Positions 12,195-25,064 are shown, counted from the stretch's first letter. The stretch: DNA of 64,000 nt from Phocoena phocoena (GCF_963924675.1 NC_089220.1:115150697-115214696), one strand, 5' to 3'. Made by a program: numbers and translations. Notes: generated from the letters alone by a model not told the origin.

Positions 12195-12482
12195 GGGGGA
12201 AGGGTGAGTTTTGACAGGGCGAGAGAGAGTCATGGACATATACACACTAACAAACGTAGTAAGGTAGATAGCTGGGGGGAAGCAGCCGCAAGGCACAGGG
12301 ATATTAGCTCGGTGCTTTGTGACAGCCTGGAAGGGTGGGATGGGGAGAGTGGGAGGGAGGGAGACGCAAGAGGGAAGACATATGGGAACATATGTATATG
12401 TATAGCTGATTCACTTTGTTATAAAGCAGAAACTAACACACCATTGTAAAGCAATTATACCCCAATAAAGATGTTTAAAAAA
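12195..12482 (+). mobile_element. Young L1 3' UTR fragment (5'-truncated)
   Basis: Sense 3' UTR only: 'ggggaagggtgagttttgac' through 'gtaaagcaattataccccaa', then AATAAAGATGTTT and the poly(A). The target duplication 'aaatattctttccc' is at 12181-12194 and 12483-12496. It is nearly identical, in inverted orientation, to 13610-13890 and shares diagnostic bases ('aacaaacgtagtaaggtaga') not present in the copies at 570 and 58445, so it belongs to a different L1 subfamily. Confidence 0.93.
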
Positions 12483-12496
12483 AAATATTCTTTCCC

Positions 12497-13290
12497 ATTT
12501 TCTTCTAATACTTTTGTAGTTTATTTTTACTTTTTGATCTTTGGTCCATCTGGAGTTTTTAAAATATATGCTTATAAGTGGAGATCAAACTCTGTATTTT
12601 CCCAAATGGATTGTTACCCCAACACTATTCTTGCCCTACAGTTATTTGAAATATCACCTCTATATAATCCCAGTTTCCAAAATTATGGGTCTTATTGCTA
12701 GAGTCTATTTTGTCGATCAGTTTGTCTGTTCCTACATCAAGACTGTACCATTTGAGTTAGTTTTGATATTTTGTTAAGAGTCCCTCATTGCTCTTTATGA
12801 AAATGTTTTTGCAAAATTTTTGAGTGAAATATAGTTGATTTATGATGTTGTGTTAGTTTCAGGTATACAGCAAAGTGATTTGGTTATATATATATTTTTT
12901 TCAGATTATTTTCCATTATAGGTTATTAGAAGATATTGAATATAGTTCCCTGTGTTATCCAGTAAATCCTTGCTGTTTACCTATTTTACATATAGTAGTT
13001 TGTATCTGTTAATCTCAAACTGCTAATTTATCCCTCCTGCCCCCCTTTCCCCTTTGTTAAGTTTGTTTTCTATGTCTGTGAGTCTGTTTCTGTTTTATAC
13101 ATAGAGTCTCACATTTTTTAAATAGACTGTGAAATCAGCTTGTCAAATTTTCTTAAAATTTTTCTTGGGATATTAAATGGCATTTCATTGAATTTATAGA
13201 TTAACTTCAAAAGAATTATAATTGACCTTTTTACAAAATCAAATCTGCCCAGCCAGGTGTATATGTTTCTCCACTTTTATTATTTTTAGC
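12497..13290 (-). repeat. Old L1 ORF2 region, antisense, with a nested L1 3' end
   Basis: 12497-12815 reads as reversed ORF2 ('tttgatctttggtccatctg', 'gtctattttgtcgatcag'). 12820-13110 is a nested L1 3' end of the same subfamily as 146-569 ('atagttgatttatgatgttg', 'atatagttccctgtgttatc'). 13120-13290 resumes old ORF2 text. All frames are broken. Confidence 0.7.
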
Positions 13291-13603
13291 TAAAGATTTT
13301 TAATAGGTAATATATGCAGAGGATAAAATAAATAAATAAATAGAACCCTATGTCCTAGTCCCCCCTCCACAGAAGCAACCACTACCATTAATTTCTTTTA
13401 TATCCCTCTAGAGATATTCTGTTCCTAGTCAAGCAAAAATATGTGCAGAAATGACATTAGGTATAACAAGCGGTCAGAGATTATTGTCATCAGGAGCAGA
13501 TGCAGCTTTTCTGGGGCCTGGAGTGAAAATTATTTTGGAAGCCTTGTGTAAGAAAATGAATAGAGTAGTTATTTACAATGAGAAAATTAACCACAACAAA
13601 TTA
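13291..13603. other. Intron with old L1-like 3' traces
   Basis: 13290-13420 resembles an old antisense L1 3' end ('agaagcaaccactaccatta'), with a short (AAAT)n run. The rest is unremarkable. Confidence 0.4.
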
Positions 13604-14635
13604 AGTTTTTTTTTAAACATCTTTATTGGGGTATAATTGCTTTACAATGGTGTGTTAGTTTCTGCTTTATAACAAAGTGAATCAGTTATACATATACATA
13701 TGTTCCCATATGTCTTCCCTCTTGCGTCGCCCTCCCTCCCACTCTCCCCATCCCACCCCTCCAGGCTGTCACAAAGCACCGAGCTAATATCCCTGTGCCT
13801 TGCGGCTGCTTCCCCCCAGCTATCTACCTTACTACGTTTGTTAGTGTCTATATGTCCATGACTCTCTCTCGCCCTGTCAAAGCTCACCCTTCCCCCTCCC
13901 CATATCCTCAAGTCCGTTCTCCAGTAGGTCTGCGTCTTTATTCCTGTCTTGCTGGTTCTTTGGGAAGATAAACAAAATAGATAAACCACTAGCCAGACTC
14001 ATCAAGAAAAAAAGGGAGAAGACTCAAATCAATAGAATTAGAAATGAGAAAGGAGAAGTAACAACTGACACTGCAGAAATAAAAAAAATCATGAGAGATT
14101 ACTACAAGCGACTCTATGCCAATAAAATGGACAATCTGGAAGAAATGGACAAATTCTTAGAAATGCACAACCTGCCAAGACTGAATCAGGAAGAAATAGA
14201 AAATATGAACAGACCAATCACAAGCACTGAAATTGAAACTGTGATTAAAAATCTTCCAACAAACAAAAGCCCAGGACCAGATGGCTTCACAGGTGAATTC
14301 TATCAAACGTTTAGAGAAGAGCTAACACCTGTCCTTCTCGAACTCTTCCAAAATATAGCAGAGGGAGGAACACTCCCAAATTCCTTCTACGAGGCCACCA
14401 TCACCTTGATACCAAAACCAGACAAGGATGTCACAAAGAAAGAAAACTACAGGCCAACGTCAGTGATGAACATAGATGCAAAAATCCTCAACAAAATACT
14501 AGCAAACAGAATCCAGCAGCACATTAAAAGGGTCATACACCATGATCAAGTGGGGTTTATTCCAGGAATGCAAGGATTCTTCAATATACGCAAATCTATC
14601 AATGTGATAAACCATATTAACAAATTAAATTTTTA
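13604..14635 (-). mobile_element. 5'-inverted (twin-primed) L1 insertion
   Basis: 13604-13950 is an antisense L1 3' UTR with poly(T) at 13604-13613. At 13950/13951 the sequence switches directly to sense ORF2 (13951-14632). The ORF2 piece encodes the linker and the start of reverse transcriptase; [19 protein letters not shown] and TLIPKPDKD are visible. It stops after ...NHINKL near 14630. Sense 3' end plus inverted 5' segment with the middle deleted is the classic outcome of twin priming during L1 integration. Flanks 'aacaaattaa' at the left edge (~13594) and at the right end (~14620) suggest a target duplication overlapping L1 microhomology. Not capable of moving. Confidence 0.88.
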
Positions 14636-15149
14636 AAAAAACTAATAATCACTACAAACAACACAAAATTCCAGAAAAATCACATTTCTTTTTGACTTTT
14701 GACACTTACGTAATATTTGTTTTGGCTGCATTTTATTTGATTGTCTCCTCATATGACAGTGATTTTTAAGGTCATTTTCTATGAGAATAGAAAGTTAATT
14801 TGGTCTTTTTGCTCCAGTGTTTAGGCTGTGGTGACATGAATATGACTCTGCACCTTTGTGTCTCTGTTGGGTCATGTTGGTACAGTGGTCAGAAGGAATA
14901 TTTCAGAATCCATTCTATACTGAGACAGCTTAAGTGTACATGGATGCTTTGGCAAATCACATAAATACATCATCCCACTAAAGCAACTAAAGGTATATGT
15001 AGTTCAGTTTCCTCATGGCTTGAGTTCAAAGATGCCTTCAGCCACTCCACTGTTACCCAACATGAAGGGAAGTAAAAATGGAAAAAACAGTGATGTCTTA
15101 ATGGATTGTGGTTAAAATAGCTTATTCTTTAGTGGTTCCAGTCTTTTGC
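14636..15149. other. Intron, no feature recognised
   Basis: About 500 bp without a recognisable repeat or exon. Confidence 0.4.
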
Positions 15150-16140
15150 TACTTCAAACAGCGAGCAGGGAATACTCTCATGTCTATGTAAATGTGTGAG
15201 TCTATCTGTTAGATGAATCTCTCAAAGTGAAATGCTGGATTATAAAGAGTATATGTAACTTAGATTTTGTTTTACTATACTTCATATATCTATACTTTAT
15301 AGATACTGATTACCCAAGAAAGATTGTATCAGTTTGTATTAATACCAAGATATATGAGAATGTCCATTTCTCCTACTCTTGTCAACCTAAGAGGTAAAAA
15401 ATAGTATCTTGACATTTTTATTTGCATATTTTTACACGAGTGATGTTTAGTATCCTTTCACATATTTCGAAGTATATTTTTTATGCACTGTACATTCATA
15501 TCTTTTTCTCATTTTTTAACTGGATTGTGAGTTTTTTTACTTTATTAGAACTTTTATATTTTAAAGAAGTTAGACCCCTGTGTACCCTTTCCCCCCCGTC
15601 TTTTTACTTAATGATAGTTTTTAATCATGCACAATTTAAACTTTTTATGTAGCACAGTATGTTTATCTTTTACGGCTTCTTGGTTTGTGTCATATTTAGG
15701 CCACCTTCCAAGATTATTTTTAAAAATCTCATGTTTTCTTCTAGTGCTTTTATGGGTCTGTTTTTAACCATTAAATCTTTGATAGATATGAGCTTTATTT
15801 TGGCATAAGGAGTAAGGCATGAATCCAGCATTATTCTTTTCCAAATAGCTTCATCGTTTCTAGGATTATTTGCTGAGTTAGGCATCTTTTCCCCCGATTT
15901 AATGTGTCACTTCTGTCATGAGAATTTCTTACATGCCTGGGTCTATATTTTTGGCTCCATTCTTTTATACTTTCTTTTATGTCCTTTAGTAAAGTTTTAT
16001 AGTTTCCATCTTAAAGGTTTTATACTTTCCTTGTTAGGTGCATATCTATTTAATTGTTTTTGTTATTGTGAATTATATTTTAAATTTTGTACGTATGTAT
16101 TGTATGAGAATATGAATGACAGAGAAAAATATGTTAATCA
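15150..16140 (-). repeat. Old L1 ORF2 C-terminal region, antisense
   Basis: 'tctcctactcttgtcaacct', 'gcatgaatccagcattattc' and 'ggcatcttttcccccg' follow the reversed ORF2 end of an ancient L1. Heavily mutated. Confidence 0.65.
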
Positions 16141-16189
16141 TTTATACTGCTAGTTTAAAAAAATTATATTCAGTTATAATAGCTTTTCA

Positions 16190-16500
16190 GTTCATTGTTT
16201 TGGCTTTTATTTTTCCTTTTTAAATTTTATAAGTAATACAATACCATTATTAAATAATCAAACCATGTTAGCAAAGTAAATCTCCTTCATTGCCCCTTCC
16301 TCATCCCTCCCCCTTTCCTCAGAAGTAACCACTGTCATCATTTTACTGTATATACTTCTAGATGTCTTTAAAAAGCATTTACGTATGTGTACATCTAGAA
16401 ATATATTTTTTGTTAACAAATAGGATCATCCCATCTGTGTTGCAAGTTGTTTTTTGACTTTTTAATCTTTAGATTGTTCCATGTTTGTACATGTAGACTA
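16190..16500 (-). repeat. Old L1 3' end, antisense
   Basis: 'ttataagtaatacaatacca' then 'cagaagtaaccactgtcatc' and 'tttttgactttttaatcttt' match the reversed 3' UTR of a mid-aged mammalian L1. Confidence 0.6.
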
Positions 16501-16999
16501 CATCAGTATTTAAATGCTCAAAGCAGTGCTTATTTATTAAACTTTTCACATGCGGTGAGTCAACTAGAGATCTTGTAAAAATGCTGATACTGAATCAGAG
16601 GGTTTAGGGTGGGGGATAGAGACTGTGTTTCTAACAAGCTCCCAGATGATGACAGTGCTGTTGTTCCTACACTTTGAATGGGAAGACTATAACATATCCT
16701 TCAGCTAGGTGTACCATAGTTTAATTATTATCCAGTTGATTAAATAATTGAAGTTTCCCCTTGACTACAAATAGTATGACAATGCACACTGGAATTTTTC
16801 CTTGAAAGATTTCTTGAGTATTCTAGTAGACAGTCATTGCCATGGTGTGCTTGTGTGAGGGAACAGGAGATTTCTCCAACTCCACACCTATATTTGTATT
16901 TGTATTTTTCTTAATTGCAGTAGCTAGGACCTCCAGTAGAATGGTAACTAGTCTTATTGATACTGATTCTTTGATGGGAACATAAAACTTGTACAGCCT
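16501..16999. other. Intron, no feature recognised
   Basis: Ordinary sequence; nothing I can name. Confidence 0.4.
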
Positions 17000-17560
17000 T
17001 TGGTAATATTTACAAAATTTTTAAATATGAAATCACCTTGACTAGCTATTCCCTCTAAAATTCTATTCTTCTGAAACTCTTACACATGTGTACAAAGATC
17101 TATATGCAAAGATGCAAATTATAGCATTACCTATAATAGAAAAATTAAAAGCAACCTTAAATGTCCATTAGCAGGAGAGTGGTTCAATAAACTGTGATAT
17201 AGTCAGACTCTGGATCACTATGCTGCTATCAAAAGAGAGGTGGCCATATATACTGATACGTAAGATTACTAAGAGAGAAACGTAAGTTGCAGAAAAGTAT
17301 ATATTGGCTGATCCATTCTATATCTTTAAAATGTGTGTATGTGTGTAGTGTGTTTGAAATACATAGAAAAAATTTGCAAGACTCACACACCAAAAATATT
17401 AGTAGTGTTTATCTCTGAGGAGGGTAGTGGTTATTGGGCTTGATAAAGGGGAGGATTTTATGTTTCCTGTATTCTTTATACCTTTTGTACTGAATACTTA
17501 TTCAAAATGATAAAAAGGAAGATGGAGAAAAGAAAGCAAAAGCTAACAGAAAGAACCAAG
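17000..17560 (+). repeat. Old L1 3' UTR-region fragment
   Basis: 'aattatagcattacctataa', 'ggttcaataaactgtgatat' and 'atctctgaggagggtagtgg' are the sense 3' region of an old L1. Confidence 0.72.
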
Positions 17561-17619
17561 TGAAAGAATACTAAAGAGTAGACGGGAGCAGACAAATCTA
17601 AATCATCCAGTAGTCAGTA

Positions 17620-18420
17620 AAAATTTCTAAATAGACAATCCATGAACATACAAAAGGTCAAATGGTACAAAAGCATAATGATACGATGAAATACCACCTC
17701 ACACCCATTAGGATGGCTCCTAACAAAGAACCAGAAAATAACAAGTGTTGGTGAGGATATGGAGGAATTGAAATGCCTGTGCACTGTTGGTGGGAATGTA
17801 TAGCCACTTTGGAAAACAGTATGGTATTTCCTCAATAAATTAAAAATAGAATTACCATATGATCCAGCAGTTCTACCTCTGGTATACTCAAAAGAATTGA
17901 AAGCAGTATCTCTAGGAGGTAATCGTACACTCATGTTCACAGCAGCATTATCCACAATAGCTAAAACATTAGAAAAAATCCAAGTGTTCATTGACAGAGG
18001 AATGAACAAGCAAAACATGGTATGTGCATACAATGGAATATAATTAGCCTTATAAAGGAAGGAAATTCTGACACATGCTATGACATAGGTGAACCTTGAG
18101 GACGTTGTGCTAAGTGAAATAAGCCTGTCACAAAAAGACAAATACCATATGAGTCCACTTATATGAGGTACTTAGAGTAGTCAAATCATAGAGACAGGAG
18201 GTAGAATGGTGGTTGCCAGGAAGAGGGAGGCCGGTGAGTGGGGTGTTACTGTTTAATAGGTATAGAGGTTCAGTTTTACAAGAAGAAAAGAGTTCTGAAG
18301 ATGGATTGTGGCGATGGTTGCCCCAAAATATGAATGTACTTAATACCACTGAGTTGTGCACTTAAAAATGGTTAGGATACTAAATTTTATCTTATGTTTA
18401 TCTTACCACAGTTTTTAAAG
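17620..18420 (+). repeat. L1 3' region (ORF2 end and UTR), sense
   Basis: 'gaaataccacctcacaccca', 'ttggtgggaatgtatag', 'cacaatagctaaaacattag' and 'gagttgtgcacttaaaaatg' are a mid-aged L1 from the ORF2 C-terminus to the 3' end. Confidence 0.82.
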
Positions 18421-19548
18421 TTGAGGGAAAAAGTACATGGTAATAAGTCACTCTCCTTATTTGCCAGTTTCCCAGTTACCCTCCTGTGAGATAACTACTG
18501 AACCAGTTTTCTGTAGATCCCTCTATGCATCAATAGCTAATTATATCTCTTCCTTTTGAATTCACATCTATGTAACACTGTCATCTTCTCTTAAAATATC
18601 ATACCTTTCTATCTTACTTTACAGTTCATTAAATACATGTCTTTATTATCTCTCTCCCTCACAGCATCCAGTAAAACATCTTTGTAGCTTAGTAGTTGCT
18701 TATTACATATTTGTTTAATAATTGAGCAAACAAATGAATTCTGTGGTCCTGGAAGGCACAAGAATTGGGGAGTTCTCTGTGTATATAAAAAGGTGATGAT
18801 GTATACAGTAGTCTCCTTTAGTGACCCCCTAATGCATGGTTCTCACACCTTAACATGATAGAATAATCTGGGAGAACTTGTTAAGATGATGATTATATGG
18901 CCTTATCTTTTGGAATTCTCAAACATGTGTGGTGAAACCCAACAACCAACATTTTTCTAAGTATCTTTGCATATCTCTGCAAATAGTCTATGAACCTCTT
19001 TAAGTCATTTGTATGCTCCTACAATGCTGAAAAGCAGAGGGCTTACAAATTGAGTTTAGCTATTTAGGGAGCATATCTAATGTATGTATAATACTAAGTG
19101 AAAATAATCAACCATAGGGCCTTCATACCTTCTCTGTGTAAATGTGGCACACAATTGATGTTCATCATGATAATAGTGGGATATCATACAAAGAATAAGT
19201 ATGTTCAGGCTTGTCAGGGAAGGGGAACCTATATTTAATAAAGATTTTTGTGAATTCTTCACCAAAAAACCATGTGTAGAGCTGTTTGTCAAATTTAAGA
19301 GCTTTAAGGACCCTGAGACCCTAATTTTGAGAAACATTGCCCTAGGATTAAATTCTACAGTCACAAAAGCCAACTTATAAACATAAATTTGAGTGCTGAA
19401 GTTATATGATTATTAAGATTCTATATTATAAACATTTAAAAGCACATTTTAAAACTTATGCAGAAAATTCACAGCAAAGATTAGATTTATGAATTCCTAT
19501 TGGAGAAGCAGTGGTATAAAACATTAAATCCTTGAGAAGCTTGAGAGT
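18421..19548. other. Intron, no clear feature
   Basis: The first 60 bp look like an old antisense L1 end; the rest is AT-rich intron with no exon. Confidence 0.35.
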
Positions 19549-19566
19549 CCTTGAAAAAAATTCTTA

Positions 19567-19834
19567 TTTATTTATTTATTTTTATTTTTGGCTGTGTTGG
19601 GTCTTCGTTTCTGTGCGAGGGCTTTCTCTAGTTGTGGCAAGCGGGGGCCACTCTTCATCGTGGTGCGCGGGCCTCTCTTGTTGCGGAGCACAGGCTCCAG
19701 ACGCTCAGGCTCAGTAGTTGTGGTTCACGGGCCCAGTTGCTCCGCGGCATGTGGGATCTTCCCAGACCAGGGCTCGAACCCGTGTCCCCTGCATTAGCAG
19801 GCAGATTGTCAACCACTGCGCCACCAGGGAAGCC
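19567..19834 (-). mobile_element. CHR-type SINE
   Basis: T/A-rich tail, body and reversed head 'ccaccagggaagcc'. The target duplication 'ccttgaaaaaa(a)ttctta' is at 19549-19566 and 19835-19851, one A shorter on the right. Confidence 0.94.
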
Positions 19835-19851
19835 CCTTGAAAAAATTCTTA

Positions 19852-21405
19852 TTCTCAACATCTAATTTTCTGATAGTGCCAATTAATGGAATTTTTAGAA
19901 TTCAAGTAACCATTGATTTTAACAAATATGCATTGAACACCTATTATGGTTTAGGCCACTGGGGTTTCAATGGTAAATAGGGCAGTGATGGCCTAGGACT
20001 GGGGAGGAAAAGGGGGGGCGGCTATGGATCAGGAAAAGCTTCTTTAAGGGATTGTTTTTAGAGATCTGAAGGATGAGTACCTGTTAGCTAAGTTGAGAGG
20101 TAGGGGTAAGGAAATGCAGTGCAACTGGACGTGGAGGTACAGGGATAGGATAGAAATGTAATTTCAAGGTCGTGTGGCAATTCCGTCATCATGTTGCATA
20201 ATTGATTTCACCTGGAGATTAAGGACAACATTCATCTTCTTTGGAACAAGAAGCTTTCTCAAGAAGTATTGGAGGGTTCTAATGTATTTTTGTTAGTTGA
20301 GCCAGTACTTACAGCAGACTTGTGATTAGACTGTCAGACAACATCCCTGAGGGGATTTCAGACTTTAAAATGCGTGGGTTTTATTTGTTGGGATTTTTTT
20401 TTAAGGACTTACATGTAATTTTGTGAATTATTGAAAAGAAGCTTAAGAACAGCAAGTGTGTAGTTTAACATAAAATGGACAAAGTTGCTTTATTTCTCTG
20501 CTTAAAGTGCTTTTTAAGAATTTCAGTGCCTAAACCTTTAAAATCAAACAATAGGAACTCCAACATTTCAGAGCTAATGTAAACTAAACCGGTTATAATC
20601 TTCTAAATAACAACATAATAAAGTAACCTTGAAACTTTGGTGTTGGCCCTATATTGTTTTCTGTTTGAATTGAATGGCAATTTCCATCATCATATAATAG
20701 TTATGGAATTAAGTGATGTTTCCAGTAAGGGAATTTTGCAAGTGTAATATGTTTTAGTATTAAGTTCTACTTGTGCATTTAGCAATTAAAATTGTTCTTG
20801 TAATGATGATGGCATTAGAAGGGATAGGGAGCTGTCAAAGAGAATTTGAAGCTTAATTATCTCTTTGGTAACGAAATGCATAATCTTCCATTACGATGCT
20901 TATTTTCTTATGGTAATTGACTCATTTGCTCTCTGGTTATCAATTTAACTTCCCAACCACAAACATCTGCTCTTACATTGTGTTTAATTGGTGTGAATAC
21001 TATCTACAGAGAAGTTAAAATCCAGAGAACATTTTAAAGGCATTATTTTATAATTCATGAAAGGGAAAAGTAAATGATGAATTGAACATTGTTTGTGATG
21101 ATTGTTTACTGATAGTCTTTGAAAGTCTGTTTACTGAAAATGCATACTAAAATTATATCAATTGGATTTTCTTTTGAAGAGAATTTTGCTGTTTTCCAGA
21201 ATTACATACTCTGCTTCAGGGGGCACCTCAGTCCCTTAGACTTAAGGGATATGTCAATTCCTCAGAAACATGGTACCATAGTGGTTAAGATTGAAGGCTT
21301 TGAAGGTAGAAAAAATTGTTTAGTACGTAACTAATCTGAAGATGAGGGGTGGGTACAAATTGTGTTTGTTTGCTTATAATTTTTTAAATGAAAGGTAAAT
21401 TATTC
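19852..21405. other. Intron with possible MIR/L2 traces
   Basis: 19910-20110 has 'tgcattgaacacctattatg' and similar phrases seen in MIR/L2 remnants. The remainder is AT-rich and unremarkable. Confidence 0.35.
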
Positions 21406-22710
21406 AAAAAAATTCATGGTTACCTATAGGAGAAGGGAGGGAAAAGAGTAGAGAAAACAGGGTTAGAAGCAAGACTTGTTGGAATATAGCCTTTTTTGTA
21501 GATTTTAAATTGCTGAAAAGGGGAAGTAAAATGAAACAAATGACTCTATATGTGTAACTAGTTGGTAGTATAGCCACACAGAAAGTTAAAATTCCAAGTG
21601 AAAGTTACTGTTCCAAATAAATTTAAAATAGTAATTAAACTATATATACTTAGTAGAATATTCTCAAGGACAAAAAGAAATCTTCAACTTTTTTCTTTTG
21701 GTGGAAATGTTGGTATTGTTATTCTGAGCCTACTGAGTGTAAGATAAAGCATATAAATAATTAAGGTAGCATCATTGAGAACAGAGATTTTTGGCATGAG
21801 AAAAAGGAAATAGAGACGTAAAACGAATAGGATCCCCTTGAAACCTAGAGTCTCAAACTTAACTGGAGATACCAGAATGAAATCATAATTTTATATTTAA
21901 ATAGTACAGATTTCCTGGCTTTGTCCACAATTAGGACCTAAAAACAGTGACCAGAATATACTAAAGACCACTTGGATCATGTCAAAAATTACTCAGGAAC
22001 TTCCAGTGGACTCAAGCTTCCATTGGTCAAAGATGGGATAGTTTGAAAATGAAAAGAAGGGTAACTTCAGTGGATTGAAACAAACCAAATATATTTTAAT
22101 CTGTGAACTCATAATGATACTTTTAAAAAGCCTTCATTGATCACATTTGGGAGATGATATTAGAGAACCAGATCATTGTTTTGGGAATTGGTAAGCGAAG
22201 GGAAAGAATCGAGCATTATCCCGTTCTTTCTGTAAGAATTATACTTAAGGGTAACCAAATAGTTAATGAGGGGATTTTTCTCTTTATGGAAGGAATGATA
22301 GAATAAGAATATTACTATTTTGCAACTCCTTTTGTGTAGGCAATGATTATCAAAGACTGTTAACATCACAAGAGACACAGTCACACATTATGAACCCTCC
22401 TGATGGAAGGACAAGGCACTGCCTATGAAGTAGTCTTGGGGGGAAAAAAAGAGCCTGACTCCAATCAAGCTTCTACATTTAACTGCCTGTATATAGGATG
22501 AATATGTTAATAACCCCATGGCAATGCAGTCAGCAAAAGACAGACTGCAGGAAATTCTGCAGGATGAATGACTTCTTCGACAAACACATTGCAAACAAAG
22601 ATAAGAGATAAAGGACGAACCTGTAGATTAAAAGAAACATAAGAAACAATGCCAATGAATGTACCTTGTTTGTGCAATTAAAATAAAATAAATCACCTTT
22701 AAAAAAATAG
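21406..22710 (+). repeat. Probable ancient dispersed repeat, family not assigned
   Basis: A long stretch with repeat-like wording ('gaaacaaatgactctatatg', 'agacgtaaaacgaataggat', 'tcccgttctttctgtaagaa') that resembles an old mammalian interspersed element from memory. I cannot name the family. No coding frame. Confidence 0.3.
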
Positions 22711-23289
22711 GCCAGTTAGTGAAATGTGAATACTAACTGGATAATTGATGATAGTAAGAAATTATTATAGATACCAACCTGATGATGATTTTGCTTAGAA
22801 ATAGGAGTTCTTGTTTTGTAGAGGTACTTAATTAAGTATTCATATGTGAAATAATATAAAACCTGGAGTTTGCTTTCGCAGTAATCTGGAAAGGCCATGG
22901 AATGGTTTGGGGTATAGATGAAACAGTATTGGCCATGAATTGATAATGATAATAAGTGGATAGCACTCTTGAATGTTAGCTACTAATTACTATACAACAA
23001 AGGTATAAACTAAACTAAAATCATAAAATCACACTTGGTTTGAGATCTTAGTGTACTTAGGAACACGTCTGCTTGAGTTCCTTATTCAGCATAGGAACAA
23101 ACTAAAACCCATGGATTTTTTGAAGCCCATGGTCAGCACAATGTCTAGTGGTAGAACCAGCACTCAACTGTAGGTCTCTTGACTTCAGTCATTACAATGT
23201 TTTTACAATAAATCATTACTGAATAATATCCAAATAAACTTAAATACCTAGTCTTAAATAGGACCACTCAGGATTGCAAATATGTTTAT
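22711..23289. other. Intron, no feature recognised
   Basis: AT-rich; nothing specific. Confidence 0.35.
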
Positions 23290-24860
23290 TTTTCCAGCAT
23301 CTAAAATTTATTGCAGTTCAAATGAAAACTCCAGGTTGCTTTTGTTTGTTTTCTTTGAGAAGGAACAGAGAAACATAAGCAAAGATGAGTCTAAATTCAT
23401 CTGGGAAAAAACATCTTAATGAACATGTTAGGAAATTTTTGAGGAAATAAAGGAATAAACTAGGAGAGAACTTGTTCTGCCAAATATTTTAAAATACTAT
23501 ATACTAACAATCATTAAGTTTGTGGTTCTGGCCCAGGAATAAACAGGTCAATGAAACCACTTAATATGCAAAATAAATCCCTAAGAGTATATAGGATTTA
23601 GATATTAAAACTATTTCAGATCGGTTACTTTGATTGGGACTACTGGAGTTGCTGTTTAGAAAAATATAAAGCTGGATGCTTAACTCAGTGAAGTCAAGAT
23701 TGTTTCACAGACATACTAGAAGAAAAAGTAAGTGAATATTTTTATAGTATGGAAGCAAGGAAAACCCTTTGGAGTAAGAATAATAAAATACAGATGCCAA
23801 AAAAAGAGAGGACTAATAAATTTTACCACATACAGATTTAAAACTTTGATACAGTAGGCATCCTAAATTTAAAAAGACAAAAGAAACAGCTGAGAAGAAA
23901 TATTGGCATGTAAGAGAAAGGATTAATATCTTACTATATTAGTCAGGGTCCAGTCAGGAGCCAGACATTGCACCAGGAATTTGAACAAGGAAAATTAAAC
24001 ATAAATAATTATTAACTAATAAAAGGTGTTTTAACTACTAAATAGGATAAAGTAGGATTCTAAAGAATAAAGAAAGAGTAAATATAAGAATTAGCTACTA
24101 CCTCAAGAGCCGAGGGAGAGAATCCAAAAAAAGGAACAAACTTGGAAGAGGGCACCCTTACTCAAGGTTGCAATTCAGACCTTGGAGAGAGTGTAGTCAC
24201 TGCCAGAGAACACAGCCCACGGGCCAAACTGGTCCACAGGAGATTGCCTGTTGGATGCCACAGGCCTGAGCTGGTGTGTGGAAAGCCGCCTTCTGGGATG
24301 CCATGGGCCTGACTGATGATGAGCAGGAAGTTCCCCAGCGGGGTGCCTTGAGTCAGAGCTGATATATTGGATGCTGTTTAATGGAATGCTAACAGTCAGA
24401 GCTCCTGCACAGAAAGCTACCTGCTAGAGTAAACTGGAGAAACTTACTAGAGACTGAGCAGAGAAACTTGCCAGAGGGTGATCACCAGTGGTTCTCCCAC
24501 ATACCTTCTAGCTGCCACACCATAGGGCCGAGAAGAACAGCACACCCCAACCTGAAAGATAAGCCTTTTCTTCTGCCATGCCTTACAATGTCCCTCCAGT
24601 GTCCTCTGTTCACAAAGTCTAACATTGCATCAGCTGGCAAAGGTCCACATCCATCATTACAAAGAAGAGTGGATTTGGAGCTGAGAGGCCATAAATTAAT
24701 AACTGGCATTATGTGAAAAGCTTTTACATATAGATAAGAAAATTGTGAACACTCTAATTGAAAAAATAGCAGAGTATGTGTATAGATAATTCACCAAAGA
24801 ATACAGATGACTAACCAATGTTTGAAAAGAGAGTTAAATTCACTGCTAATAGATTTCTCT
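23290..24860 (+). repeat. Old L1 ORF2 C-terminal region, split by another repeat
   Basis: 'aatgaaaccacttaatatgc'-type text up to 'gaaaggattaatatct' is decayed sense ORF2. It resumes at about 24716 with 'gaaaagcttttacatataga' and 'aattcaccaaagaatacaga', which directly continues the L1. The gap is filled by the repeat at 23937-24714. Confidence 0.65.
23937..24714 (+). repeat. Dispersed repeat nested in L1 (copy 1)
   Basis: Starts 'attagtcagggtccagtcag' and ends 'ggagctgagaggccataaat' plus 'taataactggca'. A second, more degraded copy lies at 28705-29262 with the same head and tail. Because it exactly interrupts an old L1, its limits are fairly sure. I recognise it as a common mammalian interspersed repeat but cannot assign the family. 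No protein-coding frame. Confidence 0.65.
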
Positions 24861-25064
24861 TACTTCATCTAGTTGTACACTTATGTTTTCCTGATCTTGC
24901 ATCACTGTGTTACATTCTTACCATCTTTGGCTTCTACTGCTTACCTGGGGTTCTACCTGCTCTCTATACTCTTACTCTTCATTTACCCAAATTATAAAGC
25001 TAGTTTGGACTTCTTCCCAGGACCTGCCCCCTCTAGCCAGTGCAATAGATTAAAAAAATGAAAA

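Noticed and set aside
17614..18141. A 175-codon minus-strand open frame
   Set aside because: It is the antisense of an L1 ORF2 end, which is present in sense on the + strand here.
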